A stretch of 64,000 bases of DNA from Rathayibacter sp. Leaf185 (GCF_001423885.1 NZ_LMPP01000004.1:186001-250000); one strand, 5' to 3'; numbered from the stretch's first letter, positions 46,630 to 56,678 are shown. Notes: a model not told the origin generated them from the sequence alone. A program made the numbers and translations.

Positions 46630-47397
46630 ATGATCGAGCTACGCACCCCCGCCGAGATCGAGGAGATGCGCCCCGCCGGCCGTTTCGTCGCCGAGGTCCT
46701 CCAGGCGACGGCCGCCGCCGCCGGAGTGGGTGTCAACCTCCTCGAGCTCGACCGCCTCGCGCACGACATGATCCGGAAGGCCGGAGCCGAGTCGTGCTAC
46801 ATCGACTACCACCCTTCGTTCGGCGCCAGCCCGTTCGGCAAGGTGCTCTGCACGTCGGTGAACGACGCCGTGCTGCACGGCCTGCCGTTCGACTACCGGC
46901 TGCGCGACGGCGACCTGCTGACCCTCGACTTCGCGGCGTCCGTGAACGGCTGGGTGGCCGACTCCGCCGTGACCGTCGCCGTCGGCACCCCGCGCGCAGA
47001 AGATCTGGCGCTCATCGACACGACGACGCGCGCGCTCGACGCGGGCATCGCCGCAGCCCGGCCCGGCGGCAAGATCGGCGACATCTCGGCCGCGATCGCC
47101 GCCGTCGCGCGGGCGGAGGGCCTCTCGATCAACACCGACTTCGGCGGTCACGGCGTCGGGCGCACCATGCACGGAGACCCGCACATCGCGAACGACGGAC
47201 GCGCCGGCCGCGGGTACCCGCTCCGCCCGGGCCTCGTGGTCGCGATCGAGCCGTGGTTCCTGCAGTCGACCGACAAGATCTTCACCGACAAGGACGGCTG
47301 GACGCTGCGCAGCCGCGACGGCTCCCGCGGGGCGCACATGGAGCACACGATCGCGATCACCGAGACGGGCGTCGAGGTGCTGACGGCGCGCAGCTGA
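46630..47397 (+). CDS. map: Methionine aminopeptidase, type I
   Basis: Removes the initiator methionine from nascent proteins. The 255-aa protein starts at ATG 46630, after GAGAGG. The five metal ligands are in LTLDFAASVNGWVADSA (two Asp), GGHGVGRTMH (His), AIEPWF (Glu) and HMEHTIAIT (Glu). The first half contains SVNDAVLHGLP. It is probably a second Map paralogue because it is not in the usual secY-adk-map setting; this is inferred. Confidence 0.93.
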   Translation: MIELRTPAEIEEMRPAGRFVAEVLQATAAAAGVGVNLLELDRLAHDMIRKAGAESCYIDYHPSFGASPFGKVLCTSVNDAVLHGLPFDYRLRDGDLLTLDFAASVNGWVADSAVTVAVGTPRAEDLALIDTTTRALDAGIAAARPGGKIGDISAAIAAVARAEGLSINTDFGGHGVGRTMHGDPHIANDGRAGRGYPLRPGLVVAIEPWFLQSTDKIFTDKDGWTLRSRDGSRGAHMEHTIAITETGVEVLTARS

Positions 47398-47400
47398 CCG

Positions 47401-47476
47401 TTCGGCTCGCAGGGCACGGTCCGGCTCGCAGGAATCCGCGGATCCTGCGAGCCCAAGGTGTTTCTGCGAGCCGAGG
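47401..47476. repeat. 19-bp phased repeat: two forward and two inverted units
   Basis: Forward units at 47401 and 47420 (TTCGGCTCGCAGGGCACGG and TCCGGCTCGCAGGAATCCG) are followed without gap by inverted units at 47439 and 47458. The inner two form a near-perfect hairpin. It is the same family as 29749-29862. It lies between map and merR and could also terminate map. Confidence 0.85.
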
Positions 47477-47500
47477 GTGGCCGAAGGAGTGGACAGTGAC

Positions 47501-47524
47501 GCTATCGGATAGCGATACTATCCG
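47501..47524. promoter_or_regulatory. Operator of the MerR-family regulator
   Basis: Two overlapping palindromes: GCTATC-G-GATAGC (47501-47513) and CGGATAG-CGATA-CTATCCG (47506-47524). A TACTAT -10 lies inside, 4 bases before the ATG. The position fits autoregulation. Confidence 0.6.
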
Positions 47525-47525
47525 T

Positions 47526-48158
47526 ATGCGCATCTCCGAGCTCAGCGACGCCAGCGGCATCAGCGTGGCGACGATCAAGTACTACATCCGCGAGGGGATC
47601 CTCGCCCCGGGCGTCTCCTCCGGCCCGCAGCGGGCCGACTACGGCGACGAGCACCTGGCGCGGCTGCGGCTGCTCCGGGCGCTGATCGAGAGCGGCGGAG
47701 TCGGCATCGCCGGCGCCAAGCGCATCACGACGGTGCTCGACCGCGGGGATCCGCCGTCGGTCGCGTTCGAGGTCGCGCAGGACGTCGTCTCGGCGAACGC
47801 CGACTCCGCGACCCCCGCCACGGACGCGTCGACGGAGCGCGTGCGCTCGCTCGTCGGCGACACCGTGTGCGGCCACCCGGCGGTCGTCACGGCCGCCAGG
47901 GCCCTCGACGCCCTCGAGGTGTCGGGCGGCGCGATGACCGACTCGTGGCTCGAGAGCTACGCGGAGGCGGCGCGCCTCGTCGCCCGCGCGGACCTCGACG
48001 AGCTGGAGGCGCGCACGAGCGTCAGCGAGCAGGCGTCGATAGCCGCCGTCGGGACGGCGATGGGCGACGTCGTGCTGCAGTCGCTCCGGAGGATCGCCCA
48101 GGCGCGCGAGACCCAAGCGCGCTTCGGAACGCGCAGCCCCGCGGAGGCGGCACGATGA
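47526..48158 (+). CDS. MerR-family transcriptional regulator
   Basis: 210 aa. The N-terminal winged-helix domain contains RISELSDASGISVATIKYYIREG, typical of MerR. GDEHLARLRLLRALIESGGVGI follows. The C-terminal ~130 residues are helical, with no metal-binding cysteine cluster, so the effector is unknown. Its stop overlaps the next start (ATGA). It probably controls itself and the two membrane genes that follow. Confidence 0.88.
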   Translation: MRISELSDASGISVATIKYYIREGILAPGVSSGPQRADYGDEHLARLRLLRALIESGGVGIAGAKRITTVLDRGDPPSVAFEVAQDVVSANADSATPATDASTERVRSLVGDTVCGHPAVVTAARALDALEVSGGAMTDSWLESYAEAARLVARADLDELEARTSVSEQASIAAVGTAMGDVVLQSLRRIAQARETQARFGTRSPAEAAR

Positions 48159-49102
48159 GCGCCACGATGGCACCGGCTCGCGACTCCGCCCGCCTCGCCC
48201 CGCACCGGCCGCTCCTCGTCCTGGCCGTCGCCATGGCGATCGGCGCGGCCCTCTGCGTCATCGCCCTGATCCTCGATCCGCGCGAGCTCGGCGCTCAGCC
48301 GCTCTGGGCGAAGCCGCTCAAGTTCTGCCTCTCGATCGCCGTGTACTCGGTGACCCTCGCCTGGCTGATCGGGCTCCTCCCCCGGCGCCGGCGCTTCGCC
48401 TCCGCGCTCGGCAGCATCGCGGTGGCCGGTCTCGTCATCGAGATGGTGATCATCGCCGGCGCGGCCGCCTTCGGAGTCACCAGTCACTTCAACGTCTCGA
48501 CACCCTTCCACACGGTGCTCTGGGGCGCGATGGCCGTGTCGATCGTGGTCGTCTGGCTCGTGACCCTCGGGCTCGCCGCTCTGCTCGTGCGCGTGCCGCT
48601 GCCGGATCCGGCACTCACGCTCGCCGTGCGCGCGGGGCTCGTCATCGGGCTGGTCGGCATGGCGCTCGCGTTCCTGATGACGGGGCCGACGGCGTCGCAG
48701 CTCTCGGACTACCGGGGCATCGTCGGCGCGCACGCGGTCGGCGTCGACGACGGCGGAGCCGGGCTCCCCTTCCTCGGCTGGAGCACCACCGGCGGCGATC
48801 TGCGGATCCCGCACTTCATCGGCATGCACGCGCTGCAGGGGCTGCCGCTGCTCGCGATCGCGCTCGACCGCCTGGCGCCTCGGGTGCGGGTGCTGCGGGA
48901 CGCGGCCACGCGCCTCCGTCTGGTCGCGATCGCGTCCGTCGCCTGGGCGGCCGTGGTCGCGCTGACCTGCTGGCAGGCGCTGCGCGGTCAATCGATCGTG
49001 ACCCCGGATGCGCTCACCCTCGCCCTCGGCGGGGTCGTCGCGGCGCTGCTCGTCGCGAGCACGGCCGGCACTCTGGTGCGGCGAGCGGGGGTGGCGCGAT
49101 GA
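48155..49102 (+). CDS. Integral membrane protein of unknown function
   Basis: 315 aa with about eight hydrophobic segments, including LLVLAVAMAIGAALCVIALI and FCLSIAVYSVTLAWLIGLL. Conserved-looking polar features are PLWAKPLKFCLS near residue 50 and GDLRIPHFIGMHALQGLPL near residue 215, where the histidines could bind a cofactor. It is coupled to merR and to the next gene by 4-base overlaps. Function unknown. Confidence 0.8.
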   Translation: MSATMAPARDSARLAPHRPLLVLAVAMAIGAALCVIALILDPRELGAQPLWAKPLKFCLSIAVYSVTLAWLIGLLPRRRRFASALGSIAVAGLVIEMVIIAGAAAFGVTSHFNVSTPFHTVLWGAMAVSIVVVWLVTLGLAALLVRVPLPDPALTLAVRAGLVIGLVGMALAFLMTGPTASQLSDYRGIVGAHAVGVDDGGAGLPFLGWSTTGGDLRIPHFIGMHALQGLPLLAIALDRLAPRVRVLRDAATRLRLVAIASVAWAAVVALTCWQALRGQSIVTPDALTLALGGVVAALLVASTAGTLVRRAGVAR

Positions 49103-49449
49103 GCGCGCTGCGCCGCGGCTGGACGCCGCTCGCCCTGGTCTACCTCGTGCTCGCCGTCGCGGGCCTCGTCGGGACCTGGACGTGGAACATCCGCGCCGTG
49201 CTCGAGAGCGTCGACTTCCTCGGTGATCTCTCCGCGGGCGGCCCTGCGGTGTCGTCGATCACCACCGACCTGCTCGTCGTGGCCGTCGCGGCCGTCGCGT
49301 TCATGGTCGTCGAGGGGCGGCGCGTCGGGATGCGCCGGGTCTGGATCCTGGTGCTGCTCGCGCCGCTGGTCGCGCTGGCGTTCGCGTTCCCGCTGTTCCT
49401 CGCACTGAGGGAACGCCACCTCGCGATCAAGAAGAGCCCGGAGGGCTAG
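49099..49449 (+). CDS. DUF2834-like small membrane protein
   Basis: 116 aa with three membrane segments ([53 protein letters not shown]). It resembles DUF2834 proteins. Last gene of the merR unit; it runs 4 bases into the convergent trmD. Confidence 0.75.
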   Translation: MSALRRGWTPLALVYLVLAVAGLVGTWTWNIRAVLESVDFLGDLSAGGPAVSSITTDLLVVAVAAVAFMVVEGRRVGMRRVWILVLLAPLVALAFAFPLFLALRERHLAIKKSPEG

Positions 49450-50129
49450 GAGAGCAGCTCGGGACGTACCCTGCGGGTGCGCTCGACGCTCTGCTCGTGG
49501 CGCCACGCGGCGATCGCTCCGTGGTTGCCGCTGAGCAGCACCGGAGGGACGTCGAGGCCGCGCCAGGAGGCGGGCTTGGTGTAGCTGGGGTACTCGAGCA
49601 GGCCGTCGGAGTGGCTCTCCTCGACGAGGCTCGCGGGGTTGCCGACGACACCGGGGACGAGGCGTCCGATGGCCTCGATCATCGCCATCACCGCGACCTC
49701 ACCGCCGTTGAGCACGTAGTCGCCGAGGCTGATCAGGCGGACGCGGGCTCGGGAGGCGGTGTGGTCGACGACGCGCTGGTCGATGCCCTCGTAGCGGCCG
49801 CAGCCGAAGACGAGGGACGACTCCTCGGCGAGCTCGCGGGCGGTGGCCTGGGTGAAGAGCTCGCCGGCGGGCGACGGGAAGACGACGACCGGGTCGGCCT
49901 CGGAGTCGACGAGGGCGTCGAGCGCCTCGCCCCACGGCTCGGGCCGCATGACCATGCCGGCGCCGCCTCCGTAGGGCGTGTCGTCGACGGTGCGGTGCCG
50001 GTCGTGGGTGAACGAACGCAGATCGTGCACGCCGAGCTCGATCAGCCCGCTCTGGCGCGCACGCCCGAGCAGGCTGATGTCGAGCACTCCGAAGAACTCG
50101 GGGAAGATCGTGACGATGTCGATCTTCAC
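49446..50129 (-). CDS. trmD: tRNA (guanine-N1-)-methyltransferase TrmD
   Basis: Methylates G37 of tRNAs, preventing frameshifting. The 227-aa protein has the SPOUT knot motifs: [16 protein letters not shown] (~48-63), [13 protein letters not shown] (~108-120) and [13 protein letters not shown] (~134-146). It overlaps rimM by 4 bases. Part of the rpsP-khpA-rimM-trmD operon. Confidence 0.96.
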   Translation of the reverse strand: MKIDIVTIFPEFFGVLDISLLGRARQSGLIELGVHDLRSFTHDRHRTVDDTPYGGGAGMVMRPEPWGEALDALVDSEADPVVVFPSPAGELFTQATARELAEESSLVFGCGRYEGIDQRVVDHTASRARVRLISLGDYVLNGGEVAVMAMIEAIGRLVPGVVGNPASLVEESHSDGLLEYPSYTKPASWRGLDVPPVLLSGNHGAIAAWRHEQSVERTRRVRPELLS

Positions 50130-50848
50130 GACCGGGGCTCCTCCTGGGCGGGGGCGTCGGCGGTCGGCTCGGAGTCGTCGGGTGCGTTTCCGACCGGCTC
50201 TGCAGCCTCGGCCGCAGACGCGTCCTCAGTCGGCTCCTGCGCCGTGAGCGCCGGGTCGGTGAGGTCGACGCCGGACAGGTCGACCTCGGCGGGCTCCTCC
50301 TCCGGCGCCTCCTCGAAGAGGCCGATCGGAGGGGTCACCGTGACGACACCCGCGACCGGGTCGATCGACGGGACGATCGCGTTCACGAACGGCACCATGA
50401 CTTCGCCCGAGGGCGTGCCGACGATCAGCAGATCCTGCGCCGGGAAGTGGTCGACGCGGCGGACCGTGCCCACCTCGACTCCGTCGCGCACGACCTTGAG
50501 GCCGACGAGCTGGTAGTCGTACCAGCTGTCGTCGTCGCCCGGCTCGGTCTGGAGGTCCTCGTCGATCCAGAGGATCGCCTTGAGGAGCGTCTCGGCCGCG
50601 CTGCGATCCTCGATGCCCCTGAAGAAGGCGACGGCGTGGCTGTTGTACCAGCGGAGCTCGACGAGCTCGAGCTTCTTGCCGTGCCACTCCGACGTGCGGG
50701 GCACCTGCAGCGTGAAGGACGAACCGGGCGTGAAGCGCTTGTCGGGCTCATCGGTGTAGAGCTCGAGCTTGATCGCGCCCTTGAGCCCGTGGGCCTTGGT
50801 CAATCGGGCGACGCGGAGCTGCGTCGTGCCCGTCTCGGGGATCGACAC
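50126..50848 (-). CDS. rimM: Ribosome maturation factor RimM with acidic C-terminal extension
   Basis: Assists 30S head assembly by binding S19. The 240-aa protein has the RimM N-domain ([18 protein letters not shown]) and PRC-barrel ([17 protein letters not shown]). After PIGLFEE the last ~70 residues are Glu/Ala/Pro/Asp-rich and not part of the usual 170-aa protein. GTG start. It lies close to khpA upstream. Confidence 0.94.
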   Translation of the reverse strand: MSIPETGTTQLRVARLTKAHGLKGAIKLELYTDEPDKRFTPGSSFTLQVPRTSEWHGKKLELVELRWYNSHAVAFFRGIEDRSAAETLLKAILWIDEDLQTEPGDDDSWYDYQLVGLKVVRDGVEVGTVRRVDHFPAQDLLIVGTPSGEVMVPFVNAIVPSIDPVAGVVTVTPPIGLFEEAPEEEPAEVDLSGVDLTDPALTAQEPTEDASAAEAAEPVGNAPDDSEPTADAPAQEEPRS

Positions 50849-50850
50849 CT

Positions 50851-51087
50851 CTACTTGTCGGTGTCGACGACGTCGACGCGCACACGGCGACCGTCGGCGA
50901 GGGCGGCGACCAGGGTGCGGACGGCCTTGGCGGTGCGGCCGGAACGTCCGATCACGCGGCCGAGGTCCTCGGGGTGCACGCGCACCTCGAGGACCTCTCC
51001 GCGTGGGGAGCTCGCAGCCACGACACGGACCTCATCGGGGTTCTCGACGATCCCCTTGACGAGGTGTTCGACAGCAGGAGCGAGCAT
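50851..51087 (-). CDS. khpA: KH-domain RNA-binding protein KhpA
   Basis: A 78-aa single KH domain with the GRVIGRSGRTAKAVRT loop (GxxG-type). It acts in RNA binding; partners in other bacteria include KhpB. It lies between rpsP (3 bases) and rimM (2 bases), its standard place. Confidence 0.94.
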   Translation of the reverse strand: MLAPAVEHLVKGIVENPDEVRVVAASSPRGEVLEVRVHPEDLGRVIGRSGRTAKAVRTLVAALADGRRVRVDVVDTDK

Positions 51088-51090
51088 CGA

Positions 51091-51504
51091 CTACGCCTCG
51101 GTGGAGGTCTCGTCGGCGGTGGCCTCGGGAGCCGGGGCGGCCTTGGCGGGAGCCTCGGACTTCGGCTTGAGGACGGGCTTCTTCTTGGCGTCGACGACGT
51201 AGGGAGCCTTGGGCTCCTTCACCTTGACGGTGCTGACGGCGTCGGCGTCGCCCTGGAAGCGGCCCCAGTCGCCGGTCAGCTTGAGGATCGCGGCGACCTG
51301 CTCGGTCGGCTGCGCGCCGACTCCGAGCCAGTACTGCGCGCGCTCCGAGTCGACCTGGATGAACGAGGGCTCCTCGGTCGGGTGGTACTTGCCGATCTCC
51401 TCGATCACGCGGCCGTCGCGCTTGGTGCGCGAGTCGGCGACGACGATGCGGTAGTAGGGCGCTCGGATCTTGCCGAGGCGCTTCAGACGAATCTTGACAG
51501 CCAC
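51091..51504 (-). CDS. rpsP: 30S ribosomal protein S16
   Basis: 137 aa from the GTG at 51504, with AGGAGA 4 bases upstream. The S16 core [20 protein letters not shown] is at the start. After about residue 100 a Lys/Ala/Pro/Glu tail extends beyond the ~85-aa E. coli protein, a common feature in actinobacteria. First gene of the operon. Confidence 0.96.
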   Translation of the reverse strand: MAVKIRLKRLGKIRAPYYRIVVADSRTKRDGRVIEEIGKYHPTEEPSFIQVDSERAQYWLGVGAQPTEQVAAILKLTGDWGRFQGDADAVSTVKVKEPKAPYVVDAKKKPVLKPKSEAPAKAAPAPEATADETSTEA

Positions 51505-51822
51505 AATTCTCCTGTGTGGTCGTTGACCAGTGAGTGGTCGAGATGGATGAACTGAGCCGTGAGCGTGGGGGCACACCCGGCCGGAAGCTCGAGGGGGTTT
51601 CGTCGGCGGTGAGTAGAGGGTCGACCGCCTCGGACCCGACGGATCATTCTGCCAGAAAAACGCCCGGTCTGCGGGCCCGACACCCGGGCATCCGCCGCAG
51701 TATCCCTCTCCGAGCCGCTGAGCGCTGCCGGGTGCGCGTCCGAGGCCGTCATCGGGCACCGGATGCGAGGATGTGCAGGCGCGTCCCGACCCCGCGGGCG
51801 CCGGATCGACGAGGACGCCGTC
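51505..51822. other. Divergent intergenic region of rpsP and the GCS2-type ligase
   Basis: About 318 bases without a gene. A minus-strand CAGAAT at about 51651-51656, ahead of rpsP, is a possible -10, like that of rplS; it would give a leader of over 100 bases. No terminator or repeat was seen. Confidence 0.4.
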
Positions 51823-52968
51823 ATGGAGATCAGCTTCGCCACATCCGACCGCTCGACCCTCGGGATCGAGTGGGAGGTCGCCATCGTCGACCGCGAGACC
51901 GGCGACCTCGCCAATGTCGCCGACGTCGTGCTGGAGGCGCTCCGCGGCGACGACGGCGAGCCGCATCCGCAGATCACCGGCGAGCTGCTGCGCAACACCG
52001 TCGAGCTGGTCTCGGGGGTGCACCGCACGGTGCGCGACGGGGTCGCCGACCTGCAGGACCAGCTGCGGCAGGTGCGCGAGATCACGGATCCGATGGGTCT
52101 CGACCTCGTCTGCTCGGGCACGCACCCCTTCGCCCAGTGGTACGACCAGACGGTCACGGACAAGGAGCGCTACCACCGCCTCATCGACCGGACCCAGTGG
52201 TGGGGCCGCAACATGATGATCTGGGGCATCCACGTCCACGTCGGCATCGAGGACCGCGACAAGGTCCTGCCGATCCTGAACTCGCTGCTCGACTACTACC
52301 CGCACCTGCAGGCGCTCTCGGCGTCGAGCCCGTTCTGGGGTGGAGTCGACACGGGCTACGCGTCGAACCGCGCGCTGATGTTCCAGCAGCTGCCGACCGC
52401 CGGACTGCCGCCGCAGTTCGGCGCGTGGGCGAACTACGAGGAGTACGTCGACGACATGATGCGCACCGGCATCATCGACGACCACACGGAGGTGCGCTGG
52501 GACATCCGCCCCTCGCCGCAGTGGGGCACGCTCGAGATGCGCGCCTGCGACGGACTCTCCTCGGCCGAGGAGATCGGCGCTGTCGCCGCGCTCATCCAGT
52601 GCCTGGTCGAGCACCTGTCGTCGCGCCTGGACGCGGGCGAGGACCTGCCGACCATGCAGCCCTGGTACGTGCGCGAGAACAAGTGGCGGGCGGCGCGCTA
52701 CGGACTCGACGCCGAGATCATCCTGAACGCGGCCGGAGACGAGCGGCTCGTGACCGACGACATCCGCGATCTGCTGCAGACCCTGGCGCCCGTCGCCGAG
52801 CGGCTCGACTGCACCGAGGAGCTCGCCGACGTCGAGCTGATCCTCGTCGCAGGAGCGAGCTACCAGCGGCAGCTGCGGACGGCCGCCGCGAACGACGGCG
52901 ATCTGAAGGCCGTCGTCCGCGCCCTGGCGGGCGAGCTGCGCGACGGACTCCGGGACCCGCGGGCGTGA
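51823..52968 (+). CDS. Glutamate-cysteine ligase-like carboxylate-amine ligase (YbdK/GCS2 family)
   Basis: 381 aa from ATG 51823. Family signatures: [12 protein letters not shown] at the start, THPFAQW near residue 100, [11 protein letters not shown] near 140 and [13 protein letters not shown] near 288. Relatives condense glutamate with cysteine weakly or act on unknown carboxylates. In actinobacteria the physiological role is unclear. The next gene overlaps its stop (GTGA). Confidence 0.9.
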   Translation: MEISFATSDRSTLGIEWEVAIVDRETGDLANVADVVLEALRGDDGEPHPQITGELLRNTVELVSGVHRTVRDGVADLQDQLRQVREITDPMGLDLVCSGTHPFAQWYDQTVTDKERYHRLIDRTQWWGRNMMIWGIHVHVGIEDRDKVLPILNSLLDYYPHLQALSASSPFWGGVDTGYASNRALMFQQLPTAGLPPQFGAWANYEEYVDDMMRTGIIDDHTEVRWDIRPSPQWGTLEMRACDGLSSAEEIGAVAALIQCLVEHLSSRLDAGEDLPTMQPWYVRENKWRAARYGLDAEIILNAAGDERLVTDDIRDLLQTLAPVAERLDCTEELADVELILVAGASYQRQLRTAAANDGDLKAVVRALAGELRDGLRDPRA

Positions 52969-53756
52969 GGCGGCCGGTCGCGGCGGTCGCGCTGCTCGGG
53001 CTGCTCGTGCTCGCGGGGTGCTCGACGGCGCCTCCGGAGGCGACCAGCACGGCGACACCGCAGGCCGAGGCATCCGCCGGAGCCGCGCCGCAGGAGACCG
53101 CCGACTCCGCTCCTCCGGCGGGGGACGACTCCGCTCCCCTCGTCGTCGGCGCGGAGATCCCGGTCGGCGCGCGCGTGACCGTCGTCGGCGACAGCATCGT
53201 CCGCGGGTACGGACTCGAGCCCGAGGCGGCCTGGCCGATCCTCGCGGGCGACGCGTTCGGCTGGAGCGTCACGAACCTCGGCTGCGACGGCGGCGGATTC
53301 GTGCAGCCCGGTGCGTGCGAGGCGCCGATCGGCGACCGCGGCGAGGAGATCGCCGAGACGGACCCCGACGTGGTCGTCGTGATCGCGAGCAGCAACGACC
53401 TCGGGTCCCCGAGCGACGAGGTGGCCGAGGCGATCCCTCCGGCGATCGCGTCGATCACGGAGGCGGTGCCGACGGCCCGCCTGATCGCCCTCGACTCGGT
53501 CTGGGGGCCGGACCCGCGCCCGAGCGACCTCGACGAGTACGACGCCGCGCTCGTCGCGGCGGTGACCGCCGCGGGAGGCGTGGCACTCGAGTACCCGGAC
53601 CCGCTGCGCACCGATGGGCTGCTCGCGGAGGACGGCGTGCACCCGACCGAGGCGGGCCAGCTCGCGCTCGCCGAGGCGTTCGCGCTGGCGGTCGAGAAGG
53701 CCGGGCTCGCCCAGACGGCGCCGACCGACCTGCGGGCGACGGACGCGCCCGACTGA
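52965..53756 (+). CDS. SGNH/GDSL-hydrolase lipoprotein
   Basis: 263 aa. A lipobox ([10 protein letters not shown]) at residues ~9-18 is followed by a Thr/Ala/Pro-rich linker of ~50 residues. The SGNH domain has block [12 protein letters not shown] (Ser), GCDGGG, block III SSNDLG (Asn) and block V EDGVHPT (Asp, His). It is probably a surface esterase or deacetylase; the substrate is unknown. Coupled to the ligase gene. Confidence 0.87.
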   Translation: MRRPVAAVALLGLLVLAGCSTAPPEATSTATPQAEASAGAAPQETADSAPPAGDDSAPLVVGAEIPVGARVTVVGDSIVRGYGLEPEAAWPILAGDAFGWSVTNLGCDGGGFVQPGACEAPIGDRGEEIAETDPDVVVVIASSNDLGSPSDEVAEAIPPAIASITEAVPTARLIALDSVWGPDPRPSDLDEYDAALVAAVTAAGGVALEYPDPLRTDGLLAEDGVHPTEAGQLALAEAFALAVEKAGLAQTAPTDLRATDAPD

Positions 53757-53818
53757 CCGCACGCCTTCGGCCGAGAGGAGGTCTCCTGGGCGGTCGCCCC
53801 CTCCCGGCCGGCGTCGCG

Positions 53819-54637
53819 TCAGGCGTTCTTGCCGTCGCGCCAGGAGAGCAGCTCGCGCACCGGCGCCAGATCGATGTCGGGCCCCGTGATCCCCAGGGTG
53901 AACAGGCGCGCGCCGAGGTCGAACTGCTGGTCGAGCACACCGAAGGAGGCGTCGCCGACTCCCCCGCGCACGCTCGCACCGGTGGAGATCTCGATCGCGG
54001 ACATGTCGCGATCGACCTTCCCGCACCACTCGGCGAGGACTCCGAGCTTGCGCTCGAGCGTCGGCACGTCGGAGAAGCTGTGCCAGATGTCGGCGTGCTC
54101 CGCGACGATCCGCAGGGTCTTCTTCTCTCCGCCTCCGCCGATCATCACCGGGATGTCGCGGGTGGGAGCGGGGTTCAGCTTCTCCCAGCGGCTCCGGATG
54201 CGCGGCATCGCCTCCGACAGCTCGTCGAGACGCGAACCGACCGTGCCGAACTCGTAGCCGTACTCCTGGTAGTCGCGCTCGAACCAGCCGGAGCCGATGC
54301 CGAAGATCAGGCGACCCTCGGCACCCTTCGCGCTGATGTGGTCGACGGTGCGCGCCATGTCGGCGAGGAGATCGGGGTTGCGGTAGCTGTTGCAGGAGAC
54401 GAGGGGACCGAACTCGATGCGGCTGGTCTGCTCGGCCCAGGCCGCGAGCATGCTCCAGCCCTCGAAGTGCAGGCCGTCGGGCTCGCCCGACAGCGGGAAG
54501 AAGTGATCCCAGTTGAAGGCGATGTCGACGCCCATGTCCTCGATCTCGGCGAGAGTGTCGCGGATGACCTCGTAGGGGACGTGCTGGGGGGCGATCTGGA
54601 CGCCGATGCGGACGGGGCGCGCGGGTGCGGTTGTCAT
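53819..54637 (-). CDS. LLM-class (luciferase-like, F420-type) oxidoreductase
   Basis: A 272-aa TIM-barrel protein. Typical features: RIGVQIAPQH at the start, FNWDHFFPL near residue 42, LVSCNSYRNPDLLADMARTV near 80, and GIGSGWFERDYQEYG near 112. This subgroup usually uses F420. The substrate is unknown. ATG start; monocistronic by appearance. Confidence 0.88.
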   Translation of the reverse strand: MTTAPARPVRIGVQIAPQHVPYEVIRDTLAEIEDMGVDIAFNWDHFFPLSGEPDGLHFEGWSMLAAWAEQTSRIEFGPLVSCNSYRNPDLLADMARTVDHISAKGAEGRLIFGIGSGWFERDYQEYGYEFGTVGSRLDELSEAMPRIRSRWEKLNPAPTRDIPVMIGGGGEKKTLRIVAEHADIWHSFSDVPTLERKLGVLAEWCGKVDRDMSAIEISTGASVRGGVGDASFGVLDQQFDLGARLFTLGITGPDIDLAPVRELLSWRDGKNA

Positions 54638-54672
54638 GCGTTCACGCTAGCCCCCGGGGGTGGCGGTGGACG

Positions 54673-55125
54673 CTATTCGCCGGCGGGGTCGGGGGCCGTC
54701 GTGGGAGGCGCGTCGGTGGTCGAGCGGGCGAGCTTGACGGTGGTCGCGCCCGCATCGTCGAAGAGGCGGAGGCGTCCGCCGTCGATCGAGGCCATCGCGG
54801 ACTCGGTGAAGATCGTCGGGAGGGCGACTCCGTCGCAGGCGATCTGGGTGCTCATGCCCGCCTCGACGGTGAGCGCGCCCTCGCCGTCGATCGACCACTC
54901 CCCCTGGGCGCCGTTGCAGCCGTCCGATCCGGTCCACGTTCCGTCATCGGCGATCAGGAGGAACGGCACCTCCGGCGAGTCGTAGGCGACGCCCGTGACC
55001 CACCGACCGACCAGGTCCTCGGGAGCGGGAGCAGACATGGCGTCGACTCCCGAACCCTCGGCGCAGCCGGCCAGACCGAGCGCGAGCGCCAGCACAGCGG
55101 AGGCGCCGAGCGCGCGGCGGATCAT
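54673..55125 (-). CDS. META-domain (HslJ-like) lipoprotein
   Basis: 150 aa. Signal peptide with lipobox LALGLAGC at residues ~14-21. The domain contains LVGRWVTGVAY, GTWTGSDGCNGAQGEW and AMSTQIACDG-like sequence, as in META proteins. The ATG overlaps the ffh stop, which would co-express it with ffh. Function unknown; HslJ homologues relate to envelope stress. Confidence 0.85.
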   Translation of the reverse strand: MIRRALGASAVLALALGLAGCAEGSGVDAMSAPAPEDLVGRWVTGVAYDSPEVPFLLIADDGTWTGSDGCNGAQGEWSIDGEGALTVEAGMSTQIACDGVALPTIFTESAMASIDGGRLRLFDDAGATTVKLARSTTDAPPTTAPDPAGE

Positions 55126-56678
55126 CGGCCGAGGAGCTTCTGCAGCTGCTCCAGCTCCTCCGGCGACGGCTGAGTCGCGCCCTTGCCGGCTCCGAGGCCG
55201 AAGCCCGACCCTCCGCCGTCGGTCGGCCGCGGGCCCGCGGCGATCGCCGCGTTCTCGGCCGCACGCTTGGCCGGGTTGCCCGACTTCGAGCCGCTCTTCT
55301 TCTTCTGCGGCTTCGGCTTGCCGCCGTAGCCGGCGCCGGGCACCGGGCCCATGCCGGGGACGTTGGGCATGCCGCCCTTGGCGACCGTCTTCATCATCTT
55401 CGCGGCCTGCTCGAAGCGGATGACGAGCTGATTGACGTCGGTGACGGTCATGCCCGAGCCGCGCGCGATGCGCAGGCGCCGGGAGCCGTTGAGCAGCTTG
55501 GGGTTGATCCGCTCGGCCTTGGTCATCGACTGGATGATCGCCTCGGTGCGCACGATCGCGCGCTCGTCGAACTGGTCGAGCTGCTCGCGCATGCCCTTCG
55601 CACCCGGGAGCATGCCGATCATCTTCTTGATCGAGCCCATGTTGCGCAGCTGCTGCATCTGGCCGAGGAAGTCGTCGAGGGTGAACGAGTCGCCCATGAT
55701 CTTCTCGGCGATCTTGCGCGCCTCGTCCTCGTCGAACGCGGACTGCGCCTGCTCGATGAGGGTGAGGACGTCGCCGAGGTCGAGGATGCGGCTCGCCATG
55801 CGGTCGGGGTGGAACTGCTCGAAGTCGTCGAGTCCCTCGCCCGTGGACGCGAAGAGGATCGGGCGGCCGGTGAGCGAGGCGACCGAGAGGGCCGCGCCTC
55901 CCCGGGCGTCGCCGTCGAGCTTCGACAGGACGACGCCGGTGAAGTCGACCCCCTCCTGGAACGCCTTCGCGGTGGCGACCGCGTCCTGGCCGATCATCGC
56001 GTCGATGACGAACAGCACCTCGTCGGGGTTCGTGACCCGGCGGATGTCGGAGGCCTGCTTCATCATGTCGGCGTCGACGCCGAGGCGGCCGGCGGTGTCG
56101 ATGATGACGGTGTCGTACTGCTTGTCGGTGGCGAAGCGGATCGCCTCCTGGGCGACCTTGACCGGGTTCCCGACTCCGTTGCCGGGCTGCGGAGCGAAGA
56201 CCGCGACTCCGGCCTGCTCGCCGACGACCTGCAGCTGCTGCACGGCGTTGGGGCGCTGGAGGTCGGCCGCGACGAGGAGCGGCGTGTGACCGTCCTTCCC
56301 GAGGAACTTGCCGAGCTTGCCCGCGAGGGTCGTCTTTCCCGCGCCCTGGAGGCCGGCGAGCATGATGACGGTCGGCGGGCGCTTGGCGAACTCGAGGCGG
56401 CGCGACTGGCCGCCGAGGATCGCGACGAGCTCCTCATTGACGATCTGCACGACCTGCTGGGCCGGGTTGAGCGCCTTATTGACCTCGTCGCCGAGCGCCC
56501 GCTCGCGCACCTTGCCGGTGAACTCCTTGACGACCTCGAGCGCGACGTCGGCGTCGAGCAGCGCGCGCCGGATCTCGCGGACGGTGCCGTCGACGTCGGA
56601 GGCCGAGAGCTTGCCCTTGGTGCGGAGGTTCTTGAACGTCTCGACGAGTCGATCGGAGAGGGTGCCGAAAGTAGCCAT
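55122..56678 (-). CDS. ffh: Signal recognition particle protein Ffh
   Basis: GTPase subunit of SRP that binds signal sequences and 4.5S RNA. 518 aa from ATG 56678. NG domain: P-loop GLQGAGKTTLAGKL (109-122), DTAGRL, and SKLDGDARGG. The M domain is Met-rich, with GSGMTVTDVNQLV. The tail is Gly/Pro/Lys-rich with a charged end, longer than in E. coli (453 aa). Confidence 0.96.
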   Translation of the reverse strand: MATFGTLSDRLVETFKNLRTKGKLSASDVDGTVREIRRALLDADVALEVVKEFTGKVRERALGDEVNKALNPAQQVVQIVNEELVAILGGQSRRLEFAKRPPTVIMLAGLQGAGKTTLAGKLGKFLGKDGHTPLLVAADLQRPNAVQQLQVVGEQAGVAVFAPQPGNGVGNPVKVAQEAIRFATDKQYDTVIIDTAGRLGVDADMMKQASDIRRVTNPDEVLFVIDAMIGQDAVATAKAFQEGVDFTGVVLSKLDGDARGGAALSVASLTGRPILFASTGEGLDDFEQFHPDRMASRILDLGDVLTLIEQAQSAFDEDEARKIAEKIMGDSFTLDDFLGQMQQLRNMGSIKKMIGMLPGAKGMREQLDQFDERAIVRTEAIIQSMTKAERINPKLLNGSRRLRIARGSGMTVTDVNQLVIRFEQAAKMMKTVAKGGMPNVPGMGPVPGAGYGGKPKPQKKKSGSKSGNPAKRAAENAAIAAGPRPTDGGGSGFGLGAGKGATQPSPEELEQLQKLLGR

